Source: Anaeromyxobacter sp. Fw109-5
GTDB taxonomy: Bacteria; Myxococcota; Myxococcia; Myxococcales; Anaeromyxobacteraceae
NCBI RefSeq assembly: GCF_000017505.1
Contig: NC_009675.1
Location: 1,302,001 to 1,366,000 of the forward strand
DNA length: 64,000 bases
Direction: 5' to 3'
The translations under genes were made by a program, and so were the position numbers. A model generated the notes under the pieces. The model worked only from the letters and a program-made list of their open reading frames with translations. It was not told the DNA's origin and searched no databases. The number at the start of each line of letters is the position of its first letter. The stretch's first letter is position 1. This document shows positions 8,493 through 16,278 of this stretch, in pieces.

Positions 8493-8848
8493 CGCGGCTC
8501 CGAGGCGCGCGCGAGCGCCCGCGCGAGGGCCCTCCGCGAGACCGGCTTCTCGAGCACCACGGCCACCTCCTCGGCGCCCTCCAGCGCGCGCACGCTGCCG
8601 TCGGTGATGGCGGTGAGCAGCACCGCCGGCGCGGCGACGCCCGCGGCGCGCATGGCGCGCAGGGCATCGAGGCCGGAGAGGCGCGGCATGAGCAGGTCGA
8701 GCACGAGCACGTCCGGGCGCTCGCGGGCGGAGAGCGCCACGGCCTCCGCGCCGTCCTGCGCGGCGACCACGCCGTGGCCCAGCTCGGCGAGGAGGTCGGA
8801 GACGATCGCCCGGATGAGCGCGTCGTCGTCGGCGAGGAGCACCTTCAC
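8489..8848 (-). CDS. Single-domain response regulator
   Basis: A 119-residue CheY-like receiver with no output domain. The acidic pocket is in LLADDDALIR at the N-terminus, the phosphorylatable Asp is in VLVLDLLMPRLSG (about residue 51), the switch Thr lies in LLTAITDG, and the Lys is in VVLEKPVS. It is read from a GTG at 8848. It overlaps the downstream HD-GYP gene by four bases, making a two-gene signalling unit in which the phosphorylated receiver could modulate the HD-GYP protein. A partner histidine kinase is not in this window. Confidence 0.88.
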   Translation of the reverse strand: MKVLLADDDALIRAIVSDLLAELGHGVVAAQDGAEAVALSARERPDVLVLDLLMPRLSGLDALRAMRAAGVAAPAVLLTAITDGSVRALEGAEEVAVVLEKPVSRRALARALARASEPR

Positions 8849-8876
8849 GGGCGGGGGAGGATAGCACGGGGCCGCG

Positions 8877-9548
8877 TCACGGCCCGAGTCCCACCCACTC
8901 CGACCCGTCCTCGAACACCTCGCGCTTCCAGATGGGCACGTCCTGCTTCAGCCGCTCGATGCACGCCTCGCAGGCGCGGAAGGCCGGCGTGCGGTGCGCG
9001 GCGGCGCAGGCGATGACCACCGCCGCCTCGCCGGGCGCGAGCACGCCCACGCGGTGGACGATCGCCACCTCCACGCCGTGCGCGCGGGCGACCTCGGCGC
9101 CGATCTCGGCGAGCTTCCGCGCCGCCATCGGGCCGTAGGCCTCGTACTCGAGCCGGAGGACCCGCTTGCCGTGCGACTCGCCGCGCACCGCGCCGGTGAA
9201 GGTGACGATCCCGCCGCGGCCCGGCGCGGACACCGCGTCCACCACCTCGGCGAGCGCGAGCGGCCGGTCCACCACCTGGAAGCGCGGGTCGCGCTCGGCG
9301 TCCGGCGCGCCGCCGGAGACGGGCGGCACGACGGCGACCTCGGCCCCGTCGCGCAGGGGCGCGTCGTCCGGGGCGAACTCCTGATCGACCGCGATGCGGC
9401 AGCGCGGCAGGATCCGGGTCAGCGCGGGGTGGGCTTCGGCGAGCGAGGCGCGCAGCTCCGCGACCGTCGCCGGGGCGCGCGCGAGCGTCTCGCGGGAGGT
9501 GCCGGCCGCCTCGCGCGCGCCGGCGAAGTAGAGGACGTGGATCGACAT
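8877..9548 (-). CDS. MoaD-MoaE fusion, molybdopterin synthase
   Basis: A 223-residue fusion of both subunits of molybdopterin synthase, which adds two sulfurs to precursor Z (cPMP). Residues 1-80 are a MoaD ubiquitin fold ending in PPVSGG (Gly79-Gly80). Residues about 86-223 are MoaE, with conserved lysines in ERLKQDVPIWKRE matching the two active-site lysines of E. coli MoaE. The MoaD C-terminal glycine must be free to become a thiocarboxylate, so the chain presumably is cleaved after GG, as reported for mycobacterial MoaX. It sits 19 bases downstream of rseP in a leftward block. Confidence 0.9.
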   Translation of the reverse strand: MSIHVLYFAGAREAAGTSRETLARAPATVAELRASLAEAHPALTRILPRCRIAVDQEFAPDDAPLRDGAEVAVVPPVSGGAPDAERDPRFQVVDRPLALAEVVDAVSAPGRGGIVTFTGAVRGESHGKRVLRLEYEAYGPMAARKLAEIGAEVARAHGVEVAIVHRVGVLAPGEAAVVIACAAAHRTPAFRACEACIERLKQDVPIWKREVFEDGSEWVGLGP

Positions 9549-9567
9549 CGAGCGAGCTCCTGGCGCC

Positions 9568-10611
9568 TCACCGGCCGAAGAGCCGCGCGAGGTCGCCGAA
9601 GATGGTCACCGCGAGGATGAGGGCGACGAGCGCGACGAAGCCGGCGAGGTGGACGTAGTTCTCCACCTTCTCGTTCACCCTGCGCCGCGTGATCATCTCC
9701 CACGCGAGGAACACCAGCCGGCCGCCGTCGAGGGCCGGGATGGGCAGCAGGTTCAGGATCGCGAGGACGATGGAGATCGTCCACACGAGGGCGAGGAAGG
9801 GCTCGGCCCCCTGGCGCGCGCCGCGCACCAGCTCCTGGGCGATCCCGACCGGCCCCGAGAGCTCGGCGCGCTGCTTGCCGGAGAACATGCCGCCGAACGC
9901 CGCCAGCTGCGCCCCCGCGGCCGCGTTCGTGCGGTCGAGCCCCTCGACCAGCGCCGCGCCGGGCCCGCGGCGCACGACCTGCTGCGCCTGCGCGAACCCG
10001 ACGCGCCCCACGCCGCCGTCGTCGCGGGGCGTGATGGGCAGCGAGAGCCGCTCGCCGCCGCGCTCGACCTCGAGCTGGATCCGCTCCCCCGGGTGGCGCT
10101 GCAGCTCCGCCACGAGCGCGCGGAACGAGTCCACCGGCGCGCCGGCGACGGTCAGGATCCGGTCGCCCGGCTGGAGCCCCGCCGCGGCGGCCGGCATGTC
10201 CGGGACGAGCGCGCCGACGCGCGGCGCGGGATCCGGCGCGCGCAGGCCGATGGTGGCGAGCAACGCCGCCGCGACCAGCACGGCGGTCACGTAGTTCATG
10301 GCCGGGCCGGCGAGGATGACGGCGAAGCGGCGCCAGGCGGCCTGGTTCGCGTAGGCGCGCCGGTCCGCCGGGTCCACGTCGTCGCCCGGCGACATGCCGG
10401 CGATGCGCACGTACCCTCCGAGCGGGAGGGCCGAGACGGCGAACTCCGTCTCGCCGCGCCGGAACGCCGCGACGACGGGGCCGAAGCCCACGCTGAAGCG
10501 CTCGACGCGCATGCCGAACGCGCGCGCCGCGAGGTAGTGCCCCGCCTCGTGCAGGACGATGAGGAGCGAGACCGCCAGCACCGCGGCCACGATGGCGAGG
10601 GCGGTGCTCAC
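9568..10611 (-). CDS. rseP: Site-2 intramembrane metalloprotease RseP
   Basis: A 347-residue membrane metalloprotease of the RseP/SpoIVFB class. It has HEAGH in the first membrane helix (about residues 21-25), a PDZ domain in the periplasmic loop (about 115-200, GLQPGDRILTVAGAPV), and the third zinc ligand motif NLLPIPALDGG near residue 293. It would cleave anti-sigma factors or remnant signal peptides within the membrane. It has one PDZ domain rather than the two of E. coli RseP. GTG start at 10611 overlaps the TGA of the AMMECR1 gene. Confidence 0.92.
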   Translation of the reverse strand: MSTALAIVAAVLAVSLLIVLHEAGHYLAARAFGMRVERFSVGFGPVVAAFRRGETEFAVSALPLGGYVRIAGMSPGDDVDPADRRAYANQAAWRRFAVILAGPAMNYVTAVLVAAALLATIGLRAPDPAPRVGALVPDMPAAAAGLQPGDRILTVAGAPVDSFRALVAELQRHPGERIQLEVERGGERLSLPITPRDDGGVGRVGFAQAQQVVRRGPGAALVEGLDRTNAAAGAQLAAFGGMFSGKQRAELSGPVGIAQELVRGARQGAEPFLALVWTISIVLAILNLLPIPALDGGRLVFLAWEMITRRRVNEKVENYVHLAGFVALVALILAVTIFGDLARLFGR

Positions 10612-11162
10612 GGCTCTCCCCCCTCGCCGAACTCGTCGGCCTCGAACACCTCGACCTCCGTCTCCGCCTCCTGCCAGGCGCGCGCCGGCAGGCCGGCCTT
10701 GAGGCAGCAGCGCGACAGGAAGGTCTCCGCGTCCCAGCCCTGCTCGACGGCGACCTTCGGCAGGAGCGCGCCCCGGTGCCACCCGCGCCGCACGAGGATC
10801 CCGTGGGTCCCCACCTTCACGGCGCGCCGGTCGTCGAGGCGGTGCGGCGCCGCGAGGACCGAGACCGCGACGCGCAGGTCGGCGATCTCGTCGGCGCGGA
10901 GCGGCGGGAAGCGCGGGTCCTCCTTCGCGGCGCTCACCGCGATGCTCGCGACGGTGCGGGCGAGGGATCCGTCGGGCCGGAACGTGCCGACGCAGCCTCG
11001 CAGCGCGGCGCCCACGTGGAGGGTGACGAAGGCGCCCCGGGGCTCGGCGAGCGGGCCGGAGGAGGGGAGCGCCGGGGCCGGCGCGATCCCCAGGTGGCCG
11101 AGGATCGCGCCGCGCGCGATCCCGAGGAGCGCGGCGCGCTCGGTGGCGGAGAGAGTGGTCAT
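10608..11162 (-). CDS. AMMECR1-domain protein
   Basis: A 184-residue protein of the AMMECR1 family, whose biochemical role is unresolved. The signature LRGCVGTF occurs near residue 55, followed by the family blocks AAKEDPRFPPL and LLPKVAVEQGW. The ATG at 11162 overlaps the TGA of the upstream NUDIX gene, and its own TGA overlaps the rseP start, so three genes are tightly coupled. In many genomes AMMECR1 neighbours Memo-type or radical-SAM genes; here it sits between NUDIX and RseP. Confidence 0.9.
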   Translation of the reverse strand: MTTLSATERAALLGIARGAILGHLGIAPAPALPSSGPLAEPRGAFVTLHVGAALRGCVGTFRPDGSLARTVASIAVSAAKEDPRFPPLRADEIADLRVAVSVLAAPHRLDDRRAVKVGTHGILVRRGWHRGALLPKVAVEQGWDAETFLSRCCLKAGLPARAWQEAETEVEVFEADEFGEGGEP

Positions 11163-11581
11163 GGGCGCCGGCGCGCTCCGGTGAGGAGGAACGTCCGCGC
11201 GTCCCTCAGGATCTCGGCGTGATCGAAGGCGAGCGGCGACGGGAGCGCGTCCCAGGTGAAGGCGCGGGCCTCGTCCGCGTCGTCCGCGCCCTGCGGCTCG
11301 CCGGAGGCTCGCCCCAGGAACACCGCGCTCGTGGTGTGGCGGCGGGGATCGCGGCGCGGGTCGGAGTAGACGTAGAGGAGGTCCTCGAGCCGGACGTCGA
11401 GGCCGGTCTCCTCGCGGGCCTCGCGGACGGCGGCCGCCTCGAGCGTCTCGCCCTCGTCGACGAAGCCGCCCGGCAGCGCCCACCCCGGCGGTGGGAACTT
11501 GCGGCGGACGAGGACGACGCGATCGCCGGGGAGGAGGACGACCACGTCCACCGTCGGCGAGGGGCTGCGGTGCTCCGGCAT
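11159..11581 (-). CDS. NUDIX hydrolase
   Basis: A 140-residue NUDIX hydrolase. The full Nudix box runs from Gly39 to about Leu61: GFVDEGE, then REAREETGL, matching Gx5Ex7REUxEExGU. The N-terminal strand VDVVVLLPGDRVVLVRR and the YVYSDPRRDPRRHTTS segment suggest the ADP-ribose or nucleoside-diphosphate-derivative pyrophosphatase groups. The exact substrate cannot be decided from sequence. It is the first gene of the NUDIX-AMMECR1-rseP chain. Confidence 0.9.
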   Translation of the reverse strand: MPEHRSPSPTVDVVVLLPGDRVVLVRRKFPPPGWALPGGFVDEGETLEAAAVREAREETGLDVRLEDLLYVYSDPRRDPRRHTTSAVFLGRASGEPQGADDADEARAFTWDALPSPLAFDHAEILRDARTFLLTGARRRP

Positions 11582-11636
11582 GGGCGAGACCTAGCGCGGC
11601 GGCGGGTGGAGGGTCAATGCGTCCCTGGGTGCCCGG

Positions 11637-12830
11637 TCAGCGCGGCGCGACGATGAGCGGCGGGGCGCCGGGCGGGGGCGGGCTCCCCGCGGCCGCAGCG
11701 GGCGGGGCGAGCGGGAACGCCTTCTCGACGAGGAGTCGCGCGAAGGGGATGCCGTGGGGCGCCGCTCCCGCGAGCAGGGCGCGCGCGGTCGCGGCCGCCG
11801 AGCGCGCGTGCGCGACGTCGCCGCGCGCCTCGAGGTGCTCCGCCACCGCGTGGAGCCGCGCCGCGTGGCGGCGCCGGTGCTCGTCGTCGAAGTAGCCGTC
11901 CACCGCGTCGGCCACGACGCGCGCCATCTGCTCGGCCCGCTGCCGGTCGTCGATGTACAGCGGCGACACGGAGACCTCGTCGAGCCGCGCAGCCACCGCG
12001 CGGAGGTACGCCTCGTCGGCGAGCCAGCCGCGGAAGAGCGGCAGGTCGTGGAGCTTGCCCGAGGCGGCCACCGCGTCGCGCTCCTCCTCCTCCGGCAGCG
12101 GCGCCGACCGCGCGGCGGGATCGGGGAGGGGCGCGGCGGGGCCGAGCTGCGCGAGCCAGAGGTCCGCGCCTTCGGGGACGCGCTGGCCGCTCGCGTCGTT
12201 CAGCGCTCGCGCGGCCACGACGAGCGAGCGCACCCGCTCGCGATCCACCTCCCCGACGCCCATGGCGGCCCCGCGCTCGACGAGCCCCTTCGCGAACGCC
12301 CGCCACTCCTTCCGGCCGAGCAGGCCCACCTGCAGCTCCACGAGGCCGCGCAGATCGGAGACGATCGCCTGCGCCACCTCGATCCCCTTCCCGGGCACGC
12401 TCCGCGCCAGCCACACGGCGCGCTCGCCTTGCCCGTCGATGGCCGATTCGTACGCGGGCAGCGCCGGCTCCGGGGGCGCCGCCCCCGTCGGCGCGGCGGG
12501 GCGCGGCAGGTCCGGCACCGCGACGCCGCGGGAGCGGAGGACGTGCAGGCCGCGCTTCGCCTCCTTCGCGATCTCCTTGCCGGAGTGGCCGGCGAGCGCC
12601 GCGAGCAGGTCGGTGCGCCCGGCGACGAGGGCGGCGCGGCACAGCGCCGCCGCGAGCGGGGCCGGCAGCGTCGCGACGTCCTCCGGCTTCGCGCGACCGA
12701 GGCCCAGCAGCAGCCGCGAGGCGCGCCCGGCCTCCTCGCGAGGCACGCCGGTGAGCGCCGCGATCTCCTGGCTCTCCACGTTCGGATCACGGAGCAGCTG
12801 GAGCAGCCGATCGATGTCGAGGTTCGTCAT
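11637..12830 (-). CDS. Conserved hypothetical helical protein
   Basis: A 397-residue soluble protein, mostly alpha-helical, that I do not assign to a known enzyme. The N-terminal 85 residues (LLQLLRDPNVESQEIAALTG, then a DLLAALAGHSGKEI segment) look like short HEAT-type helical repeats. Residues about 110-135 are a Pro/Ala linker, and the C-terminal half is a long helical domain ending in a proline-rich tail. No signal peptide or membrane segment is visible. It may be a lineage-specific scaffold protein. It is divergent from the Cys-rich peptide gene. Confidence 0.65.
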   Translation of the reverse strand: MTNLDIDRLLQLLRDPNVESQEIAALTGVPREEAGRASRLLLGLGRAKPEDVATLPAPLAAALCRAALVAGRTDLLAALAGHSGKEIAKEAKRGLHVLRSRGVAVPDLPRPAAPTGAAPPEPALPAYESAIDGQGERAVWLARSVPGKGIEVAQAIVSDLRGLVELQVGLLGRKEWRAFAKGLVERGAAMGVGEVDRERVRSLVVAARALNDASGQRVPEGADLWLAQLGPAAPLPDPAARSAPLPEEEERDAVAASGKLHDLPLFRGWLADEAYLRAVAARLDEVSVSPLYIDDRQRAEQMARVVADAVDGYFDDEHRRRHAARLHAVAEHLEARGDVAHARSAAATARALLAGAAPHGIPFARLLVEKAFPLAPPAAAAGSPPPPGAPPLIVAPR

Positions 12831-12931
12831 CCGGAGGCCAATCTAGCGGCCGATCGGGGCGCGATCCACCTCGCGGGCGAGCGGCCCGCGCACCGCCCCG
12901 ACGAGCAGCCCCCCCGCGCCCGACCGCACGG

Positions 12932-12961
12932 TTGACACCACTCCCGCGCCGTCCGTACGCT
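12932..12961 (+). promoter_or_regulatory. Candidate sigma-70 promoter of the Cys-rich peptide gene
   Basis: TTGACA at 12932-12937 is an exact -35 consensus. After an 18-base spacer TACGCT at 12956-12961 matches three of the six -10 positions, including the important first T-A and the last T. It is about 50 bases upstream of the start at 13013 and is the only such -35 seen in this divergent intergenic region. Confidence 0.45.
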
Positions 12962-13012
12962 GCGCGGGCCGCGGCCGTCCACGCGGTCCGCTCACCCATT
13001 GGAGGTTCACAC

Positions 13013-13276
13013 ATGATGAAGACCCTGCTCGCGGCGGTGGCCGCGCTGGCCCTCGTCGCGGCTCGCCCGGCGACCGCCTGCGACGGTGACTGCAAGAGCT
13101 GCCCGCACCACGCCCAGGCCGCGACCGGCGAGGCGAAGAAGGGCGACAAGGCCGACGCCGCCCACTCGTGCGCCTGCGCGAAGGAGGGCAAGGAGTGCAA
13201 GTGCGGCGAAAAGTGCCAGTGCCCGCACTGCGCCGCCCACAAGGGCGCCAAGAAGGCCGACGAGAAGAAGACCTAG
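13013..13276 (+). CDS. Exported Cys-rich, metallothionein-like peptide
   Basis: An 87-residue exported peptide. Residues 1-23 are a signal peptide (MMKTLLAAVAALALVAARP, cleaved near ATA-C). The mature part has ten cysteines, several His and many Lys: a CDGDCKSCPHH segment, then a Lys/Ala linker, then CACAKEGKECKCGEKC and CPHC. Such clusters bind soft metals (Cu, Zn, Cd), so extracytoplasmic metal sequestration is a reasonable inference. The start is supported by GGAGG at 13001-13005, 7 bases upstream. A strong hairpin terminator follows. Confidence 0.8.
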   Translation: MMKTLLAAVAALALVAARPATACDGDCKSCPHHAQAATGEAKKGDKADAAHSCACAKEGKECKCGEKCQCPHCAAHKGAKKADEKKT

Positions 13277-13301
13277 TCGCTCGTCAGGCACCGGCGATCC
13301 G

Positions 13302-13328
13302 CGGCCGTCCCGGAGCCCGGGGCGGCCG
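13302..13328 (+). terminator. Strong hairpin after the Cys-rich peptide gene
   Basis: An inverted repeat with arms 13302-13313 and 13317-13328 forms a 12-bp stem (CGGCCG plus a T-G wobble plus CCCGG) closed by a three-base AGC loop. It is followed by TCGCGTTTCTC. This is typical of an intrinsic terminator in a high-GC genome, although the T-run is short. Confidence 0.6.
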
Positions 13329-13422
13329 TCGCGTTTCTCGGCAGGTCGAAAAGCGCCGGCCGGGATTGCCTTGCCGGGGCCGAGCCGCGTAGCTTGTTCG
13401 GCCGCCTCGCCCCGGAGCACAC

Positions 13423-13965
13423 ATGGCCCTCCTCGACGAGATCCTCGAAGCCAACCGCCGCGCCGAGAGCGACGTGCAGCCCGACCCGGGCTCGTACGTG
13501 GCCGCCCGGCACCTCTGCATCGTCACCTGCGTCGATCCGCGCCTCACGCACTTCTTCGGGAGCAAGCTCGGCGTCGAGCGCGGCCACGCGGTGGTGGTCC
13601 GGGTGCCCGGCGCGCACCTGCCGAAGGGCTCGGAGATGCTCCGCGCGCTCGCGGCCGCCATCTACGTGAACGACTGCCAGGAGGTGCTCGTCCTTCCGCA
13701 CACCGACTGCGGCGTCGCCCGCGTCACCGAGGGCGAGCTGAAGCGGGTCATGAAGGCGCGCGGGGTCCTCGGCGAGGACATCCCGGAGGACGCTGCCGCG
13801 TTCTTCGGGCTCGTGAAGGACGCGCGCGAGGCCGCGCTCGAGAGCGTCGAGGCGATCCGCAGCGCGCCGTTCCTGCCCCGGCTGCCGGTTCACTGCGCGA
13901 TGATGGACATCCGCAGCGGCGCGCTCTCGCTCGTCGAGCGAGGCTACGAGGCGGTGTATCGCTGA
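13423..13965 (+). CDS. Beta-class carbonic anhydrase
   Basis: A 180-residue beta-carbonic anhydrase interconverting CO2 and bicarbonate in the cytoplasm. Zinc ligands are Cys36, His93 and Cys96, found in TCVDPRL (Cys36-x-Asp38-x-Arg40) and PHTDCG. The size is that of the short, plant-unlike branch that includes the Rv1284 type. The start at 13423 has GGAG at 13414-13417. It stands alone between the Cys-rich gene and the cardiolipin synthase gene. Confidence 0.9.
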   Translation: MALLDEILEANRRAESDVQPDPGSYVAARHLCIVTCVDPRLTHFFGSKLGVERGHAVVVRVPGAHLPKGSEMLRALAAAIYVNDCQEVLVLPHTDCGVARVTEGELKRVMKARGVLGEDIPEDAAAFFGLVKDAREAALESVEAIRSAPFLPRLPVHCAMMDIRSGALSLVERGYEAVYR

Positions 13966-14045
13966 CGATCGGGCTGCCGCCCTCCCTCCCGCTGCGGCCC
14001 GGTCGGGACCATGCATGGCGCGCTCGGAAAGAGAATGCTTGAGCG

Positions 14046-15659
14046 GTGCCGCGCGTCTCCCGCTCGCCCGCCGTCCCCGCCGCCCGCGTCCCCGGGGCTC
14101 CGGCGCCTCGCCGCCGCCCGGGCGGTGCGTCGCTGCGGCTGCTCGCCGAGCAGGCGTTCACGCGCGCGGCGGGCGCGCCGCTCGTTGGCGGGAACGCGGT
14201 GCGGCTGCTCAGGGACGCCGGGGAGAACTTCCCCGCCTGGCTCGAGGCCATCTCCGGCGCCCGGGAGAGCGTGCTCTTCGAGGCCTACATCTTCGCGGAC
14301 GATCGGGTGGGCCGGGAGTTCGCCGCGCTCCTGGCCGAGAAGGCGCGCGCGGGCGTCCGCGTGCGCGTCCTCCAGGACTGGCTCGGCGGGCTGGGCGAGG
14401 CATCTCGAGGCTTCTGGCGCCGTCTCCAGGACGCGGGCGTCGAGGTGCGCACCTTCAACCCGCCGCGCGTGGACAGCCCGCTCGGATGGGTGGGCCGGGA
14501 TCACCGCAAGAGCGTGGTGGTCGACGACCGGGTCGGGTTCGTGACGGGGCTCTGCGTCGCCGAGCGCTGGGCGGGGGATCCGGCGCGCGGCGTCGAGCCG
14601 TGGCGCGACACCGGGATGGAGGTGCGCGGGCCGGCGGTGGCGGACCTCGCGCGCGCGTTCGCCCAGGTCTGGGACGAGGCGGGGGCGCCGCTCCCGGAGG
14701 AGGAGCTGCCCGCTCCGGACCAGATCCCCGCGGCGGGCGAGGTCGCGCTGCGCGTGGTGGCGAGCGAGCCGGCGACGTCGGGGCTCTATCGGCTGGACCA
14801 CCTCGTGGCGGCGATGGCGCGCCGCTCGCTCTGGATCACCGACGCGTACTTCGTCGGCACCGCCGCGTACGTCCAGGCGCTCCGCGCCGCCGCGCAGGAC
14901 GCCGTGGACGTGCGCCTGCTCGTGCCGGGCGAGTCGGATCTGGGCCTCGTGAAGCGGCTGTCGGTCGCGGGCTACCGCCCGCTGCTCGAGGCGGGGGTCC
15001 GCATCTTCGAGTGGAACGGCGCCATGCTCCACGCGAAGACCGCGGTCGCGGACGGGCGCTGGGCGCGGGTCGGGTCGTCGAACCTGAACCTGTCCTCGTG
15101 GCTCGCCAACTGGGAGCTGGACGTCGCCATCGACGACGACGGGTTCGCGCGCCAGCTGGAGGCGGCCTACGAGGAGGACCTCGCGCGCGCGACGGAGATC
15201 GTGCTCGACGCGCGCCGGCGCGTCCAGCCCGTGCACCCCCTCCCGAAGCGGCCGCGCCCGCCGCCGCTCGCTCGCCGCCGCCGGCGGGAGGGCTCGGCCG
15301 TCGCGGCGGCCGGGGCGCTCCGCATCGGCAACGCCGTCGGCGCCGCGCTCGGTGGGTACCGCGTGCTCGGCCGCGCGGAGGCGCGCCTCCTCGCGATCGC
15401 CGCCGCGGTGCTCCTGGCGCTGGCGGTGGTCGGCGCGGCTTGGCCGCGCGTGGTGGCGATGCCGTTCGCCGTGCTCGCCGGTTGGCTCGGGATCTCCCTC
15501 GTCGCGCGGGCCTGGCGGCTGCGGCGGCAGGGCGGCGCCGGGACCGCGGTCGAGCGCTCCGGCGAGGCGGTGGCCGAGGCGCGGCGGGAGCTCGCCGGCG
15601 AGGGGGAGCCGAAGCCGCCGCGCGCCGGGCCTGGAGCGGAGCGCGGCGCGCGGGGGTAG
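14046..15659 (+). CDS. Cardiolipin synthase-type phospholipase D family protein
   Basis: A 537-residue phospholipase-D-superfamily enzyme, probably a cardiolipin or phosphatidyl transferase at the inner membrane. The two HKD motifs are [12 protein letters not shown] (about 155-165) and [10 protein letters not shown] (about 330), each followed by the expected SSN or TG segment (GSSNLNLSS). Two membrane helices occur at about residues 447-482 ([20 protein letters not shown]). The first HKD has HRK, as in many cardiolipin synthases. The N-terminal 30 residues are Arg/Pro-rich and the GTG start at 14046 is uncertain. Confidence 0.82.
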   Translation: MPRVSRSPAVPAARVPGAPAPRRRPGGASLRLLAEQAFTRAAGAPLVGGNAVRLLRDAGENFPAWLEAISGARESVLFEAYIFADDRVGREFAALLAEKARAGVRVRVLQDWLGGLGEASRGFWRRLQDAGVEVRTFNPPRVDSPLGWVGRDHRKSVVVDDRVGFVTGLCVAERWAGDPARGVEPWRDTGMEVRGPAVADLARAFAQVWDEAGAPLPEEELPAPDQIPAAGEVALRVVASEPATSGLYRLDHLVAAMARRSLWITDAYFVGTAAYVQALRAAAQDAVDVRLLVPGESDLGLVKRLSVAGYRPLLEAGVRIFEWNGAMLHAKTAVADGRWARVGSSNLNLSSWLANWELDVAIDDDGFARQLEAAYEEDLARATEIVLDARRRVQPVHPLPKRPRPPPLARRRRREGSAVAAAGALRIGNAVGAALGGYRVLGRAEARLLAIAAAVLLALAVVGAAWPRVVAMPFAVLAGWLGISLVARAWRLRRQGGAGTAVERSGEAVAEARRELAGEGEPKPPRAGPGAERGARG

Positions 15660-15776
15660 GGTTGCCTCGTCGGTGAAGCGCGGCACGCCCTGGAGGTTCA
15701 CGGCGACGCCGCCGACCACCACGAACGGGATGCCAGCCCCGGTCAGGGCCGCGAACACGTCGCGAATAGAACAGCC
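15660..15776 (-). pseudogene. Relic of a nucleotidyltransferase-fold gene
   Basis: Reading leftward from about 15776 gives SIRDVFAALTGAG and then IPFVVVGGVAVNLQGVPRF, the unmistakable N-terminal block of MNT/AbiEii-type nucleotidyltransferases (normally VVVGGxAVxLHGxPRxTxDLDL). The similarity stops after RFTDEAT: the catalytic DxD is missing and the frame runs antisense into the cardiolipin synthase gene. I read it as the surviving 5' end of a toxin/antitoxin- or Abi-type nucleotidyltransferase gene that has been deleted. Confidence 0.6.
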
Positions 15777-15836
15777 CGGCCACGGGCGGAGAATAGCAGC
15801 CGGCGGCCCAGCCTCGACGCCGGCCGGGGGCCTCGA

Positions 15837-16253
15837 TCACCCGCTCGCGATCGCGTCGTAGCCTCGGCCGGTCATCTGGAGCAGGCAGAGCCCGTGCCCG
15901 AAGGGATCGGCGAGGAGCGAGAGGCGGCCCCAGGCGTGCGTCTGGACCTCGCCCTCCTGGGTCGCGCCGGCGGCGAGGGCGCGCGGGAGGGCGGCGTCGA
16001 GGTCGGGGACCACCACGTCGAGGTGGACCGGCGTCCAGTGGCGGGCGAAGTCGCGGACCTGCGCGGACCCAGGGTTCGCGCGCGTCCCCGGCTGCTTCAC
16101 GAGGAGGTCCACGGGACAGGGGCCGCCCAGCAGCTCGACCCCGGCGGCCCCGAAGCGCCGTCCGGGCACGAGCCCGAGCGCGTCCGTGTAGAAGCGCACC
16201 GCGCGCTCCAGGTCGGGCACGTCGATGCAGATGCGGAGCTCGATCACCGCCAC
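15837..16253 (-). CDS. VOC/glyoxalase superfamily protein
   Basis: A 138-residue vicinal-oxygen-chelate protein with the paired beta-alpha-beta-beta-beta modules: ELRICIDVPDLERAVRFYTDALGL at the start and HLDVVVPDLDAALPRALAAG in the second half, ending in LADPFGHGLCLLQ. Possible metal ligands are spread as in glyoxalase I/dioxygenase relatives. The substrate is unknown; detoxification or antibiotic binding are usual roles. It starts at a GTG (16253), 25 bases downstream of the M3 peptidase, probably in one transcript. Confidence 0.85.
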   Translation of the reverse strand: MAVIELRICIDVPDLERAVRFYTDALGLVPGRRFGAAGVELLGGPCPVDLLVKQPGTRANPGSAQVRDFARHWTPVHLDVVVPDLDAALPRALAAGATQEGEVQTHAWGRLSLLADPFGHGLCLLQMTGRGYDAIASG

Positions 16254-16278
16254 GATCTAGCGCGAGGCCACCGCGGGC

